64,000 nt of DNA from Brevundimonas albigilva (lineage in GTDB: Bacteria; Pseudomonadota; Alphaproteobacteria; Caulobacterales; Caulobacteraceae). Shown here piece by piece: positions 21,598 to 30,594 of this stretch. A model generated the notes under the pieces. The model saw nothing but the letters and a program-made list of their open reading frames with translations, was not told where the DNA came from and ran no database searches. Where the stretch lies: NCBI RefSeq assembly GCF_023503965.1, contig NZ_CP097298.1, forward strand, positions 310,001-374,000, given 5' to 3'. Both the position numbers and the translations under genes were made by a program. Every line of letters begins with the position of its first letter. Within the stretch, counting starts at the first letter, position 1.

Positions 21598-22824
21598 CTA
21601 CGGACTGCCCGAGGCGCTGGCGTTGGACGCCTGCAGCACGGGCGCGGCCGGCTGCTGGAAATAGCGGTCGATGCCCTGCGCCACGGCGCGCATCAGGCGC
21701 CGGCGCGCGCGTTCATCGGTCAGCGCCCGTTCGTCCTCGGGATTGGTGATGAACCCCATCTCCAGAAGCACGGCCGGAACGTCCGGCGCCAGAAGCACCG
21801 CCAGCCCGGCGTCGCGATGGCTGCGCCGCAGCAGCGGATGCTCCGCCGCCTCCAGATGGGTCAGCAGCACCCGCGCGAACTGGGCCGAACGGTTCTGGGT
21901 GGCGCGCTGGGTCATGTCCAGCAGGATGCGATCCACCGAGGGGTCGCGGCCCGGCAGGTGCAGATCGCGATGCCAGTTGTCGCCGCGCGTGAACTCGCGC
22001 ACCGCGCGGCCCGCCCCCTGCTCCGACAATGTATAGACGCTAGCCCCGCGCAGCGCCGGATCGGCGCCGGCGTCGGCGTGCAGCGAGATGAACAGGTCCG
22101 CGTCCGCCTGGCGCGCGATGGACACGCGGCGGTACAGGTCGACATAGGCGTCGTCGTCGCGGGTCAGGCGCACCCGGTAGCGCCCGGTGCGCTCCAGTTC
22201 GGCCTTCAGCTGACGCGCGGCCGCCAAGGTCACGGCCTTTTCCTGGATTTGGGCGCCGCTGGCGCCGGGATCGCGACCGCCGTGGCCGGCGTCGATCACC
22301 ACCAGCGGCTTCTCCGCGCGGCGCGGCGGCGCCGGGCGCGGGATCGACCGGGCCGCGGCCGAGGCCGCCGCGCCCGTCGCCTTGAGATCGACCACATAGC
22401 GATAATGGCCGACGCCGTCGCCGGGCGGCAGCAGGAAGCGCCGCTCGATGGCGCTGCCCCGGCTGAGATCCAGCTCGATGCGCGAGGCGCCGCCCGACGC
22501 GGCCACGCGATAGGCGCGCACCAGCCCCGATCCGTCGCCTTGCACGCCCTGGCCTGCGGCGACGCCGCTCAGCGCCAGGATCAGCCGCCCGGTCGAGCCG
22601 TCCTCGATCACCCGGCCGCTGGCGGTCCGGTCCAGGTCGATGACGACGCGGGTCCGGTCGCCGTCCGCGCCGAATCTCAGGCCCAGCACGTCGCCGGCCG
22701 CGCCCCAGGCGAAGCCGCGCGAGGCCGCGAGCACGACCGCGCACACGACGACGAACGCCAGCAGGGTCATCCCCCACTCCCGCGCGCGCCACCGGCCAAG
22801 ACTGAAAACCATACGCCCGTACAT
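21598..22824 (-). CDS. amiC: N-acetylmuramoyl-L-alanine amidase, AmiC type
   Basis: 408 residues. An N-terminal signal/anchor (about 18-40) leads to an AMIN domain (about 45-150), which targets peptidoglycan or the division site. An Amidase_3 zinc domain follows (about 172-390): VVIDAGHGGRDPG with the first zinc His, the LHAD His, and a late catalytic Glu in LLEMGFITN. It cleaves the amide between MurNAc and the stem peptide during cell separation. It is divergent from rne across 451 bases, the arrangement seen in Caulobacter. ATG 22824 or 22812 may be the start. Confidence 0.92.
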   Translation of the reverse strand: MYGRMVFSLGRWRAREWGMTLLAFVVVCAVVLAASRGFAWGAAGDVLGLRFGADGDRTRVVIDLDRTASGRVIEDGSTGRLILALSGVAAGQGVQGDGSGLVRAYRVAASGGASRIELDLSRGSAIERRFLLPPGDGVGHYRYVVDLKATGAAASAAARSIPRPAPPRRAEKPLVVIDAGHGGRDPGASGAQIQEKAVTLAAARQLKAELERTGRYRVRLTRDDDAYVDLYRRVSIARQADADLFISLHADAGADPALRGASVYTLSEQGAGRAVREFTRGDNWHRDLHLPGRDPSVDRILLDMTQRATQNRSAQFARVLLTHLEAAEHPLLRRSHRDAGLAVLLAPDVPAVLLEMGFITNPEDERALTDERARRRLMRAVAQGIDRYFQQPAAPVLQASNASASGSP

Positions 22825-23275
22825 TCCGACGGTTATCCATCACCTTCGCCCCATCATGGCGCCGGCGCGTGTGCGAGGGGTTAAAGCGCGACCGCTTTTA
22901 ATTTCCGCCCGCGATGACTATGCTTTGGTCCGCTCGCGAACCGATCGCGCCGCTTCGCCCCCTGGCGACGACCGGCGCGCCCTCCTCGCGGCGTTCGACT
23001 TTCACCAATCCGAGAGCCGGCCGGCATCGCCAGGCGGCTTGAAGAACGGACCAGGGTCGCGGCCTTCCGCATTTGCGGTCATGGCGCGCCCGGTTCAGGA
23101 CCGAAGACTTCCATGGGCCTTTTCGCCTGCGATCCCAACCGGCTTGAACAAGCCAGCGTCGCCTTTGGCGGCGGGATGTCGCGCGCGCCGGCCCTCACCC
23201 CGATTCGGCGAGCCCCCGCGACCCTGACCGAGATTTCGGCAGGCCGGGCCCGTGCGCGCCAGAGAGAGACTTTCC
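22825..23275. promoter_or_regulatory. 451-base divergent control region and leader of rne
   Basis: No convincing gene is present. It must hold promoters for the amidase (leftward) and rne (rightward). At 22881-22901 there is an A/T-flanked inverted repeat, with AAAGCG and CGCTTT arms round a CGAC loop and trailing TTAATTT. It could be an intrinsic terminator-like hairpin or an operator. A second small hairpin (CGCC-TTT-GGCG) lies near 23160. A long structured leader is typical of RNase E genes, which in other bacteria autoregulate through the 5' untranslated region; that is inference here. Confidence 0.45.
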
Positions 23276-25969
23276 ATGTCAAAGACAATGCTGATCGATG
23301 CGGCGCACGCGGAAGAAACCCGCGTCGCCATCGTGGACGGACGCCAGGTTGAGGAATTCGACTTCGAATCCCGCGCCCGGCGCCAGCTGCGGGGCAACAT
23401 CTACCTCGCCAAGGTCACCCGCGTAGAGCCCAGCCTGCAGGCCGCCTTCGTCGAATACGGCGGCAACCGTCACGGCTTCCTGGCCTTCAACGAAATTCAC
23501 CCGGACTACTACCAGATCCCGGTCGCCGACCGCGAAGCCATCATGGCTGAGGCGCACGACGACGAGGACGAGGACGACCTGGGCCGCGAATCGACCGACG
23601 ACGAGGTCGATCCCGAAGCCGCCCTGGCCGAGGAAGAGCGCCTGAAGCGTCGCCTGATGCGCCGCTACAAGATCCAGGACGTCATCAAGCGCCGCCAGAT
23701 TCTGCTGGTGCAGGTCGTCAAGGACGAGCGCGGGGCCAAGGGCGCGGCCCTGACCACCTGGCTGTCGCTGGCCGGCCGCTACTGCGTGCTGATGCCCAAT
23801 ACGGGCAAGGGCGGCGGCATCAGCCGCAAGATCACCAACACCTCCGACCGCCGCCGCCTGAAGAGCGCCGTGGCCTCGCTGGACGTGCCCAAGGGCATGG
23901 GCCTGATCATCCGCACGGCCGGCGCCAAGCGGACCAAGGCCGAAATCAAGCGCGACTACAAATATCTGCTGCGCCTGTGGGAGACGATCCGCGAGACCAC
24001 CCTGGCCTCCCACGCCCCGGCGATGATCTACGAGGAAGAGAACCTGGTCCGGCGCGCCGTGCGCGACATGTTCGACAAGGATTTCGACGGCATCCAGGTC
24101 GAGGGCGTCGAGGGCTTCAAGGAAGCGCGCGACTTCATGCGCGTGCTGATGCCGGCCCAGGCCAAGAAGGTTCACCTGTATCGCGGGTCGCGTCCGCTGT
24201 TCGCGGCCAACGGCATCGAGGAGCTGCTGACCCAGATCCACCAGCCGGTCGTTCCGCTGAAGTCGGGCGGCTATCTGGTGATCAACCAGACCGAGGCCCT
24301 GGTGGCCATCGACGTCAACTCGGGCCGCGCGACCAAGGAACGCAACGTCGAGCAGACGGCGTTCAAGACCAACATGGAAGCGGCGGTCGAGGCCGCCCGC
24401 CAGCTGCGCCTGCGCGACCTGGCCGGCCTGGTCGTGATCGACTTCATCGACATGGACGAGGGCAAGAACAACCGCGCCGTCGAAAAGGTGCTGAAGGACG
24501 CCCTGGCCGCCGACCGCGCCCGCATCCAGATGGGCCGCATCTCGCCCTTCGGCCTGATGGAGATCAGCCGGCAGCGTCGCCGCCTGGGCGTGATCGAGGG
24601 CGCGACCGAGGCCTGCCCGCACTGCCAGGGCACCGGCCGCATCCGTTCGGCCGAATCCGCCGCCCTGATGACGTTGCGCGCGGTGGATATCGAAGCCGGC
24701 AAGAACGGCGCGGGGGTCGTGGTGCTGAAGGTCTGCACCGCCGTGGGCCTGTATATCCTGAACCACAAGCGCGACTATCTGCAGTCGCTGCTGGAACGCC
24801 GCGGCCTGAACGTCATCGTCCAGATCGACGACAGCCTGGCCCAGGGCGAGCACAACATCGAGCGGACCGAGACCAACGAGGACTTCGTCGCGCCCGAGAT
24901 CGAACTGCCCAACCTGGACGATGATTTCGACGCTTCCGCCTTCGAGGACGAGGACGAGGACAGCGACGAAGACGAGGTCATCGACGACGAGGACGACGAG
25001 GAAGACGAGGACGCGCTGGACCGCGAGGACAGCGACGACGACGAACCCCGCGAACGCGCCGAGCGTCACGACGGCGGCCGGGGTCGCAACCGCCGCCGCC
25101 GCCGGGGCGGACGTCGCGACGAGGCCGAGGATGCGGTCGTCTCCGTCGACGACGCCTCGGACGATGAGGACGAGAACGGCCGTCGCCGCCGTCGCGGTCG
25201 TCGCGGCGGTCGCCGGGTCCGCGAGGACGGCGAACGCGATGTCTATACCTGGGTGCGCGGCCGCACGCCGTCGCTGGAAGACCCCTACGTCTGGTTCGAC
25301 CCGCTGAACCCGGGCCGGCCCGAACCGCGCGCCGAGAAGACGGAACGCGTCATTCCGGCCGACGACCGTGCGGAAAGCCTGGTCGAAGCGGTGTCCGAAG
25401 GCGCGGGCGACGAGGGCGGTCGCCGTCGCCGTCGCCGTCGCGGCCGGGGGCGCGGCCAGGATCAGGCGCAGGACCTGGGTCACGAGATCAAGGTCGAGAA
25501 CCGCGCCACCAACGAGGGCATGCCGCCTGACGGCTCTCCCCAGACGCCGATGGCCGTGACGACCCCGACGGGTCCGGCGGCCGAGACCGAAGCGCCCGCT
25601 CTCGCGCCCGAGCCCCAGCGCCGCCGCGTGCGCCGCAAGACCGCCCGTGTCGAGACGATCGAGGAGAGCGTCGGCGAACCGCACATCGAACCGCATCCCG
25701 ACACGGCCATCGAGCCCAACGAGGCGACGGTTGACGGCGAACCGGCGGCTCTGGACGTGACGCCGGAGGAGGCTCACGCCGCCCAGACCGCGGCCCAGGC
25801 CGCGGCTGCGCCGGAACCCGAGCCCGCGCCCGCTCCCGAGCCGGCCGTCCTGGCCGAGCCGTTCGAGGCGCCCAAGCCCGAGATCGATGTCGAGGCCATC
25901 ATCGCCGAAGACCCGAACCAGATCGTCGCACCGCCCGAAAAGCCCAAGCGGGGGTGGTGGCGCCGCTGA
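23276..25969 (+). CDS. rne: ribonuclease E
   Basis: 897 residues, the main endoribonuclease for mRNA decay and rRNA/tRNA processing and the scaffold of the degradosome. The S1 domain lies near the N-terminus with an alphaproteobacterial acidic insertion (about residues 90-125). DNase I-like catalytic Asp residues are in AIDVNSGR and VIDFIDMDEG, and the zinc-link motif is CPHCQGTGR. From about residue 545 the tail is a disordered, alternating acidic and Arg-rich scaffold. It ends in GWWRR, the short motif shown in Caulobacter to bind PNPase. ATG 23276 is chosen by homology to MSKTMLIDA starts; its ribosome-binding site (AGAGAGAG) is weak. Confidence 0.97.
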   Translation: MSKTMLIDAAHAEETRVAIVDGRQVEEFDFESRARRQLRGNIYLAKVTRVEPSLQAAFVEYGGNRHGFLAFNEIHPDYYQIPVADREAIMAEAHDDEDEDDLGRESTDDEVDPEAALAEEERLKRRLMRRYKIQDVIKRRQILLVQVVKDERGAKGAALTTWLSLAGRYCVLMPNTGKGGGISRKITNTSDRRRLKSAVASLDVPKGMGLIIRTAGAKRTKAEIKRDYKYLLRLWETIRETTLASHAPAMIYEEENLVRRAVRDMFDKDFDGIQVEGVEGFKEARDFMRVLMPAQAKKVHLYRGSRPLFAANGIEELLTQIHQPVVPLKSGGYLVINQTEALVAIDVNSGRATKERNVEQTAFKTNMEAAVEAARQLRLRDLAGLVVIDFIDMDEGKNNRAVEKVLKDALAADRARIQMGRISPFGLMEISRQRRRLGVIEGATEACPHCQGTGRIRSAESAALMTLRAVDIEAGKNGAGVVVLKVCTAVGLYILNHKRDYLQSLLERRGLNVIVQIDDSLAQGEHNIERTETNEDFVAPEIELPNLDDDFDASAFEDEDEDSDEDEVIDDEDDEEDEDALDREDSDDDEPRERAERHDGGRGRNRRRRRGGRRDEAEDAVVSVDDASDDEDENGRRRRRGRRGGRRVREDGERDVYTWVRGRTPSLEDPYVWFDPLNPGRPEPRAEKTERVIPADDRAESLVEAVSEGAGDEGGRRRRRRRGRGRGQDQAQDLGHEIKVENRATNEGMPPDGSPQTPMAVTTPTGPAAETEAPALAPEPQRRRVRRKTARVETIEESVGEPHIEPHPDTAIEPNEATVDGEPAALDVTPEEAHAAQTAAQAAAAPEPEPAPAPEPAVLAEPFEAPKPEIDVEAIIAEDPNQIVAPPEKPKRGWWRR

Positions 25970-26028
25970 TCGGTCACGATTAGACTGTCAGGATGCAGGC
26001 GGGGGCCGGTCGCTATTGGAGTAGAGCC

Positions 26029-27426
26029 ATGCGTTGGCTTCCCCGATCTGCATCCCGCCTTCTGGCGGCGACGGCGGCGGGTCTGTGCGCCCTCCTCGTC
26101 GCCGGCCAGGCCGCCGCCCAGAGCCTGATCCGCGACACCGAGGTCGAGGGCATCATCCGCGAATGGGCCGATCCGGTCTTCGTCTCGATGGGCCTGAATC
26201 CCAGCGACGTCGAGGTCCTGCTGGTCAACGACGGCGATCTGAACGCCTTCGCCACGCGCGGCCGGATCATGGGCGTCAACACCGGCCTGATCCTGCGCAC
26301 CAAGAACCCCGGCGAGCTGTTGGGGGTGATGGCGCACGAGGCGGGACACATCAAGAACCGACACACCCTGCGCGACGGCGCCCAGAACGCGGGTCGCCAG
26401 CCGATGATCATGTCGATGGCGCTGGGCGCCCTGGCCATCGCCGCCGGCGCCCCGGACGCCGGCGCCATGCTGATCGGATCCAGCGGCTATTTCGGCACGC
26501 TGGGGGCGTTGCACTATATGCAGAGCCAGGAGGGCGAAGCCGACCTGACCGGCGCCAGGGCGCTGGAAGGCGCGGGTCTTTCGGGCAAGGGCCTGGTCGA
26601 CTTCTTCGAGAATTTCCGCGCGCAGGAAGTCTTCTCCGACGATCGACGCTACCCCTATTTCCGCAGCCACCCGCTGTCGTCGCAGCGGATCGAATCGATC
26701 CGCCGCTACGTTCAGGAACAGCCCCACTACGGCGTGCGCGACACGCCCGAGCGGATGGCGCAGCACGCGCTGATCCTGGCCAAGATCCACGCCTTCATGG
26801 ATCCGCCCGCGACCACCCTGCGGTCCTATCCGTCCAGCGACACCTCCCTGCCCGGCCGTTACGCCCGCGCCATCGCCTGGTACCGCGGCGGTCAGACCGA
26901 GCAGGCCCTGACGGCGGTGGACGCCCTGATCGCCGGCGACCCGACCAATCCCTATTTCGCGGAACTGAAGGGCCAGATCCTGTTCGAGGAAGGGCGTCCG
27001 GTGGAGGCCGTGGTCGCCCATCGCGAGGCCGTGCGCCTGATGCCGCAGGCGCCGCTGCTGCGCATCAACCTGGCCCACGCCCTGATCGAGACGAACGACA
27101 AGGCCAACCTGGACGAGGCTGTCTCGAACCTGAAATACGCCACCGTGGCCGAGAACGACAACACCATGGCCTGGCGGCTGCTGTCCCAGGCCTATGCCTC
27201 GGAGGGCAAGGAGGGCGAGGCGCGACTGGCCTCGGCCGAATACTATTTCGCGGCGGGCCAGGAGGATCAGGCCACGCAGTTCGCCCTGCGCGCCCGTTCC
27301 ATGCTGGACCCCGGTTCGATCGAATGGCGCCGCGCGGTGGACATCGTGTTGGCCTCCGGCGCCACGCCCGAGGACCTGCAGGATCTCGACCGCCGCGACG
27401 CGGCGCGCCGCCCGACGCTGAACTGA
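26029..27426 (+). CDS. M48 family metalloprotease with TPR region (BepA-like)
   Basis: 465 residues. A signal peptide ends VAGQAAAQ, so it acts in the periplasm. The zinc motif HEAGH is at residues 103-107, with the third ligand Glu in QEGEADLTG. The C-terminal half (about 270-440) is TPR-like helical repeats. This is the layout of BepA/LoiP-type proteases that assist outer-membrane protein assembly and quality control. ATG 26029 follows TGGAG. It lies 60 bases after rne and 35 before the DsbA-like gene, so one transcript is plausible. Confidence 0.9.
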   Translation: MRWLPRSASRLLAATAAGLCALLVAGQAAAQSLIRDTEVEGIIREWADPVFVSMGLNPSDVEVLLVNDGDLNAFATRGRIMGVNTGLILRTKNPGELLGVMAHEAGHIKNRHTLRDGAQNAGRQPMIMSMALGALAIAAGAPDAGAMLIGSSGYFGTLGALHYMQSQEGEADLTGARALEGAGLSGKGLVDFFENFRAQEVFSDDRRYPYFRSHPLSSQRIESIRRYVQEQPHYGVRDTPERMAQHALILAKIHAFMDPPATTLRSYPSSDTSLPGRYARAIAWYRGGQTEQALTAVDALIAGDPTNPYFAELKGQILFEEGRPVEAVVAHREAVRLMPQAPLLRINLAHALIETNDKANLDEAVSNLKYATVAENDNTMAWRLLSQAYASEGKEGEARLASAEYYFAAGQEDQATQFALRARSMLDPGSIEWRRAVDIVLASGATPEDLQDLDRRDAARRPTLN

Positions 27427-27460
27427 CTTTTCCCCCGCTCAATCAGACCCGACAGGCTTC

Positions 27461-28231
27461 ATGACCGATCCCGCTCCCGCGCCCGAACCCCGGCCCTCCA
27501 AGACCGCCTGGCTGACCGGCGCCCGCGCCGGCTATGTCGCGCTGGGCGTGTCGGTCGTGGCGCTGGGCCTGGCGGCGGCGCCCTGGTTCACCGGGGCCAA
27601 CGTCCGGTCCTATCTGCTGAACCACCCCGAGGTGCTGCAGGAGGCCAGCGTGGCCCTTCAGGACAAGGAGGCCCGGGCGCGCGTGGAGACCATCAACGAC
27701 CTGGCCCAGGCGAACGCCGCCCTGCTGCAGCCGGATCCGCGCGACCCGGCCTTCGGTCCGGCGGACGCCAAGGTGACGGTGATCGAATTCTTCGACTTCC
27801 GCTGCCCCGGGTGCAAGGCGGTGGCCCACGACTATCGCGCCCTGATGGCGGCCCACCCGGAGGTCCGGTTCGTCTTCAAGGACTGGCCGATCCTGGACCG
27901 GGGCGAGGACGTCACCTCGCAATACGCCGCCCGCGCCGCCCTGGCCGCGCACCAGCAGGGCAAGTATCTGGCCGTCTATGACGCCCTGATGACCGAGCCG
28001 GCCCTGACGCCCGAGGCGGTCGATCGCATCCTGGCGGAACACGGCGTCGACATGACCCGCGCCAAGGCGGCGATCTCGGGCATCGACACGACGCGCCACA
28101 TCGCCGACATCCACACCACGGCGGCCGCGCTGCAGCTGCAGGGCACGCCGACCTTCTTCGTCAACGGTCGCGCCAGCCCCAGCATCGACCCGGCCGAAAT
28201 CGGCCGGCTGATCGAGGCGGCGAAGCGCTAG
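27461..28231 (+). CDS. DsbA-family thiol:disulfide oxidoreductase
   Basis: 256 residues. An N-terminal membrane anchor (about 23-44) places the thioredoxin-like domain in the periplasm. The active site is CPGC at 115-118 ([11 protein letters not shown]) and the cis-Pro loop is GTPTFFVNG. An N-terminal helical extension ([23 protein letters not shown]) is typical of the DsbA/DsbG-like com1 group in Alphaproteobacteria. It probably oxidises or isomerises periplasmic disulfides. It overlaps the convergent thiG gene by four bases. Confidence 0.9.
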   Translation: MTDPAPAPEPRPSKTAWLTGARAGYVALGVSVVALGLAAAPWFTGANVRSYLLNHPEVLQEASVALQDKEARARVETINDLAQANAALLQPDPRDPAFGPADAKVTVIEFFDFRCPGCKAVAHDYRALMAAHPEVRFVFKDWPILDRGEDVTSQYAARAALAAHQQGKYLAVYDALMTEPALTPEAVDRILAEHGVDMTRAKAAISGIDTTRHIADIHTTAAALQLQGTPTFFVNGRASPSIDPAEIGRLIEAAKR

Positions 28232-29016
28232 ATCAGACCGGCCAGCGGCGAGGACGGGTCGGCGTACATCCGCTTGAGCATCCGGCCCGCCAGATAGGCG
28301 TCGCGGCCGGCGATCACGGCGTGCTTCATGGCGCGGGCCATTCGGATCGGATCCTTGGCCCCGGCGATGGCGGTGTTCATCAGCACGGCGTCGCAACCCA
28401 GCTCCATCGCCCGGGTGGCGTCCGACGCCGTGCCGACGCCGGCGTCGACCAGCACCGGCACCTTGGCCTGCTCCACGATCAGGCGGACGTTGACCTCGTT
28501 CTGGATGCCCAGGCCCGAGCCGATCGGCGCGGCGGCCGGCATGATGGCGGCGGCGCCGGCGTCCTCCAGCCGCTTGGCCATGACCACGTCGTCGGTGCAA
28601 TAGACCATGACGTCGAAGCCGTCCTTGATCAGCAGGTCCAGCGCCCGCAGCGTCTCGACCATGTCGGGATAGAGGTGGGCGGTGTTGGACAGCACCTCCA
28701 GCTTGACCAGGCTCCAGCCGCCGGCCTCGCGCGCCAGGCGCAGGGTGCGGACCGCGTCTTCGCCGGTGAAGCAGCCAGCCGTGTTGGGCAGGAAGGTGAA
28801 GCGGTCGGGCTTCACATAGTCCACCAGCATGGGCTGGTTCGGATCGGTCAGGTTCACCCGCCGCACGGCCACGGTCACGATCTCGGCCCCCGCGGCTTCG
28901 GCGGCGGCGGCGTTCTGGGCGTAGTCGGCGTATTTTCCGGTGCCGACGATCAGGCGCGAGGAAAAGGTGCGGCCAGCGACGGTCCAGGTTTCGGGGGCGG
29001 GGGCGATGTCGGTCAT
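28228..29016 (-). CDS. thiG: thiazole synthase
   Basis: 262 residues. It forms the thiazole phosphate moiety of thiamine from deoxyxylulose phosphate, a glycine-derived imine and sulfur delivered on ThiS thiocarboxylate. The Schiff-base Lys lies in LVKLEVL, and the phosphate-binding blocks are [10 protein letters not shown] and [15 protein letters not shown] 29016 is chosen by length and homology; the frame continues upstream without conservation. It is 62 bases downstream of thiS on the same strand, an operon. No glycine oxidase or ThiH is nearby. Confidence 0.95.
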   Translation of the reverse strand: MTDIAPAPETWTVAGRTFSSRLIVGTGKYADYAQNAAAAEAAGAEIVTVAVRRVNLTDPNQPMLVDYVKPDRFTFLPNTAGCFTGEDAVRTLRLAREAGGWSLVKLEVLSNTAHLYPDMVETLRALDLLIKDGFDVMVYCTDDVVMAKRLEDAGAAAIMPAAAPIGSGLGIQNEVNVRLIVEQAKVPVLVDAGVGTASDATRAMELGCDAVLMNTAIAGAKDPIRMARAMKHAVIAGRDAYLAGRMLKRMYADPSSPLAGLI

Positions 29017-29078
29017 GGCTGCTGACCTAATCCCCTTGGCGTCAAGGCGAAAGCCGTCCGTGTCGCAATTCGACCCGC

Positions 29079-29279
29079 TTACCCGCCGCCGACGAACTGG
29101 ACCAGTTCGATGCGGTCGCCGTCGCTGACCGGCGTCTTGGCGTGCAGCGAGCGGGGCACGATCTCCAGATTGCGCTCCACGGCCACCTTGCGCGGGTCCA
29201 GGGACAGTTCTTCGACCAAGGCCGAGATGGTGGCGGCCGTCACGCCGCGCGGCTCTCCGTTCAGCTGAATCTGGCGCAA
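29079..29279 (-). CDS. thiS: sulfur carrier protein ThiS
   Basis: 66 residues with a ubiquitin-like beta-grasp fold. It ends in VGGG, carrying the Gly-Gly tail that is adenylated and thiocarboxylated to donate sulfur to ThiG. IQLNGEPR near the start and [12 protein letters not shown] at the end are characteristic. TTG 29279 is preferred: GGAGA sits nine bases before it, whereas the longer frame to 29378 is not conserved-looking. No thiamine-pyrophosphate riboswitch was recognisable upstream. Confidence 0.88.
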   Translation of the reverse strand: MRQIQLNGEPRGVTAATISALVEELSLDPRKVAVERNLEIVPRSLHAKTPVSDGDRIELVQFVGGG

Positions 29280-29356
29280 GGGGCGGGTCTCCGGACAATC
29301 AGGTCGTGGGACGAGGTGGCCGGGACATAGAGCCCCCGCCCCCGCTTCGCCAGAGG

Positions 29357-29434
29357 TCAGCCCGCTTCGAAGAACCACGCGGCCACCGTCGCGGCGAACG
29401 CGGCGAAGACGGCGACGCAGGCGCGAAGCGCCAT
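29357..29434 (-). CDS. candidate 25-residue membrane microprotein
   Basis: ATG 29434 is preceded at ideal distance by a strong GGGAGG ribosome-binding site, and the frame closes at 29357-29359. The 25-residue product begins MALRAC, is an almost uninterrupted hydrophobic Ala/Val/Phe helix (residues 6-22), and ends WFFEAG. It lies between a TTGACCCC promoter-like element and thiS on the same strand. Single-helix peptides of this size are found widely in bacteria, but I recognise no family. Conservation in relatives would decide whether it is real. Confidence 0.45.
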   Translation of the reverse strand: MALRACVAVFAAFAATVAAWFFEAG

Positions 29435-29527
29435 TCGGGCCTCCCTGTCCATCTCGACGCCTTTCGGGCTGGCCGTCCCGGATCGGGACTGATGGGAAAA
29501 GACGTGCGGGATCCGGGCCGGTGACGC

Positions 29528-29560
29528 GGGGTCAAGTTTGTGCGCGGATCGTTTGACCCC
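29528..29560. promoter_or_regulatory. divergent TTGACCCC elements between thiS and aroQ
   Basis: A perfect inverted repeat: GGGGTCAA at 29528-29535 and TTGACCCC at 29553-29560, separated by 17 bases. On each strand it reads as an outward-facing TTGACC, close to the housekeeping -35 consensus TTGAC of Caulobacterales. The arrangement would drive the thiS side leftward and aroQ rightward. The -10 regions are not convincing (GGTAAAGG on the plus strand). It may instead be an operator. Confidence 0.4.
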
Positions 29561-29619
29561 GGCGGCGGCTCCGGTAAAGGCCCCTCTTGCGTCGCCGAAA
29601 GGACGCCGATTCAGAGGCC

Positions 29620-30066
29620 ATGCCCGAAACGCCCGCCATCCATGTGCTGAACGGCCCCAATCTGAACCTGCTCGGGGTTCGGGAGCCGCACATCTATGGC
29701 CGCGAGACGCTCGCGGACATCGAGGCGCGCTGCGTCAAGGCCGCCGCGGGCGCGACCGTGGTGTTCCGCCAGACCAATCACGAGGGCGTCCTGGTCGACT
29801 GGATCCAAGAGGCGCGCGAGGTGGCCGATGCGCTGATCATCAATCCGGCGGCCTATGGCCATACCTCGGTGGCCCTTCGCGACGCCTTGAAGACGCTGTC
29901 CATCCCGGTGATCGAGCTTCACCTGTCCAATCCGGCGACGCGCGAGCCGTTCCGGCATCACTCCTATGTGTCGTCCGCGGCGACCGGCGTCATCGCCGGC
30001 TTCGGCCCGGCCGGCTATGACCTGGCCGTTCAGGCGGCCCTCACCAGCATCCGGGAACGCGGCTGA
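29620..30066 (+). CDS. aroQ: 3-dehydroquinate dehydratase, type II
   Basis: 148 residues. It dehydrates 3-dehydroquinate to 3-dehydroshikimate in aromatic amino-acid synthesis. The type II signature [17 protein letters not shown] carries the catalytic Tyr26. [13 protein letters not shown] and [17 protein letters not shown] (with the catalytic His) complete the active site of a dodecameric enzyme. ATG 29620 gives the normal N-terminus; a TTG at 29587 is less likely. It is followed after 45 bases by accB, a pairing found in many Alphaproteobacteria. Confidence 0.95.
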   Translation: MPETPAIHVLNGPNLNLLGVREPHIYGRETLADIEARCVKAAAGATVVFRQTNHEGVLVDWIQEAREVADALIINPAAYGHTSVALRDALKTLSIPVIELHLSNPATREPFRHHSYVSSAATGVIAGFGPAGYDLAVQAALTSIRERG

Positions 30067-30111
30067 GCCCGCCCCGTTCGAGAACAAGACGAAAGACAAG
30101 GCGCAAATCCA

Positions 30112-30594
30112 ATGGCCGACGACAAGAAGCACGACATCGACGCGACCCTGGTGCGGCAGCTGGCCGACATCCTGAACGACACCGACCTGACCGAGGTCGA
30201 GGTCGAGCGCGGCGATCTGAAGATCAAGGTGAAGCGCGAAGTGACCGTGGCCGCCGCTCCGGTCCACTATGCGCCGGCCGCCGCCGCTCCGGTCGCGCCG
30301 CCCGCTCCGGTCGCGCCCGCCATGGCCAGCGACCCGGCCGCCATCGTGGCCCGCGCGGGCGAAGAGGTGAAGTCGCCGATGGTCGGCACCGCCTATCTTC
30401 AGCCCTCGCCCGAGGCGGCGCCCTTCGTGCAGCCCGGCGACAAGGTCAAGAAGGGCCAGACCCTGCTGATCGTCGAGGCCATGAAGACGATGAACCCGAT
30501 CCAGGCGCCGCGCGACGGCGTGGTGGCCGACATCCTGGTCGGCGACGCCCAGCCGGTCGAGTTCGGCGAAGCGCTCGTCCTGCTGGAAGCCTGA
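30112..30594 (+). CDS. accB: acetyl-CoA carboxylase biotin carboxyl carrier protein
   Basis: 160 residues. It carries the biotin that shuttles carboxylate between biotin carboxylase and the carboxyltransferase in fatty-acid synthesis. The biotinylation motif EAMKTM gives K125. An N-terminal helical domain (about 1-45), an Ala/Pro linker (about 46-72) and the C-terminal biotinyl beta-barrel follow the standard BCCP plan. accC follows eight bases after its stop, as is usual. Confidence 0.97.
   Translation: MADDKKHDIDATLVRQLADILNDTDLTEVEVERGDLKIKVKREVTVAAAPVHYAPAAAAPVAPPAPVAPAMASDPAAIVARAGEEVKSPMVGTAYLQPSPEAAPFVQPGDKVKKGQTLLIVEAMKTMNPIQAPRDGVVADILVGDAQPVEFGEALVLLEA

Noticed and set aside
22881..22901. 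CtrA box from paired TTAA in the amidase-rne gap
   Set aside because: The half-sites are 12-13 bases apart instead of seven.
23113..23352. Possible upstream frame in the rne leader running into rne
   Set aside because: No ribosome-binding site, Arg-rich low-complexity product, overlaps the rne start out of frame.
23279..25777. An 832-codon open frame antisense to rne
   Set aside because: It is a mirror of high-GC third-position bias in the strongly conserved RNase E gene; its product is low-complexity and has no start context.
29280..29620. Thiamine-pyrophosphate riboswitch before thiS
   Set aside because: The conserved CTGAGA and GATCC-type core helices were not found on the minus strand.
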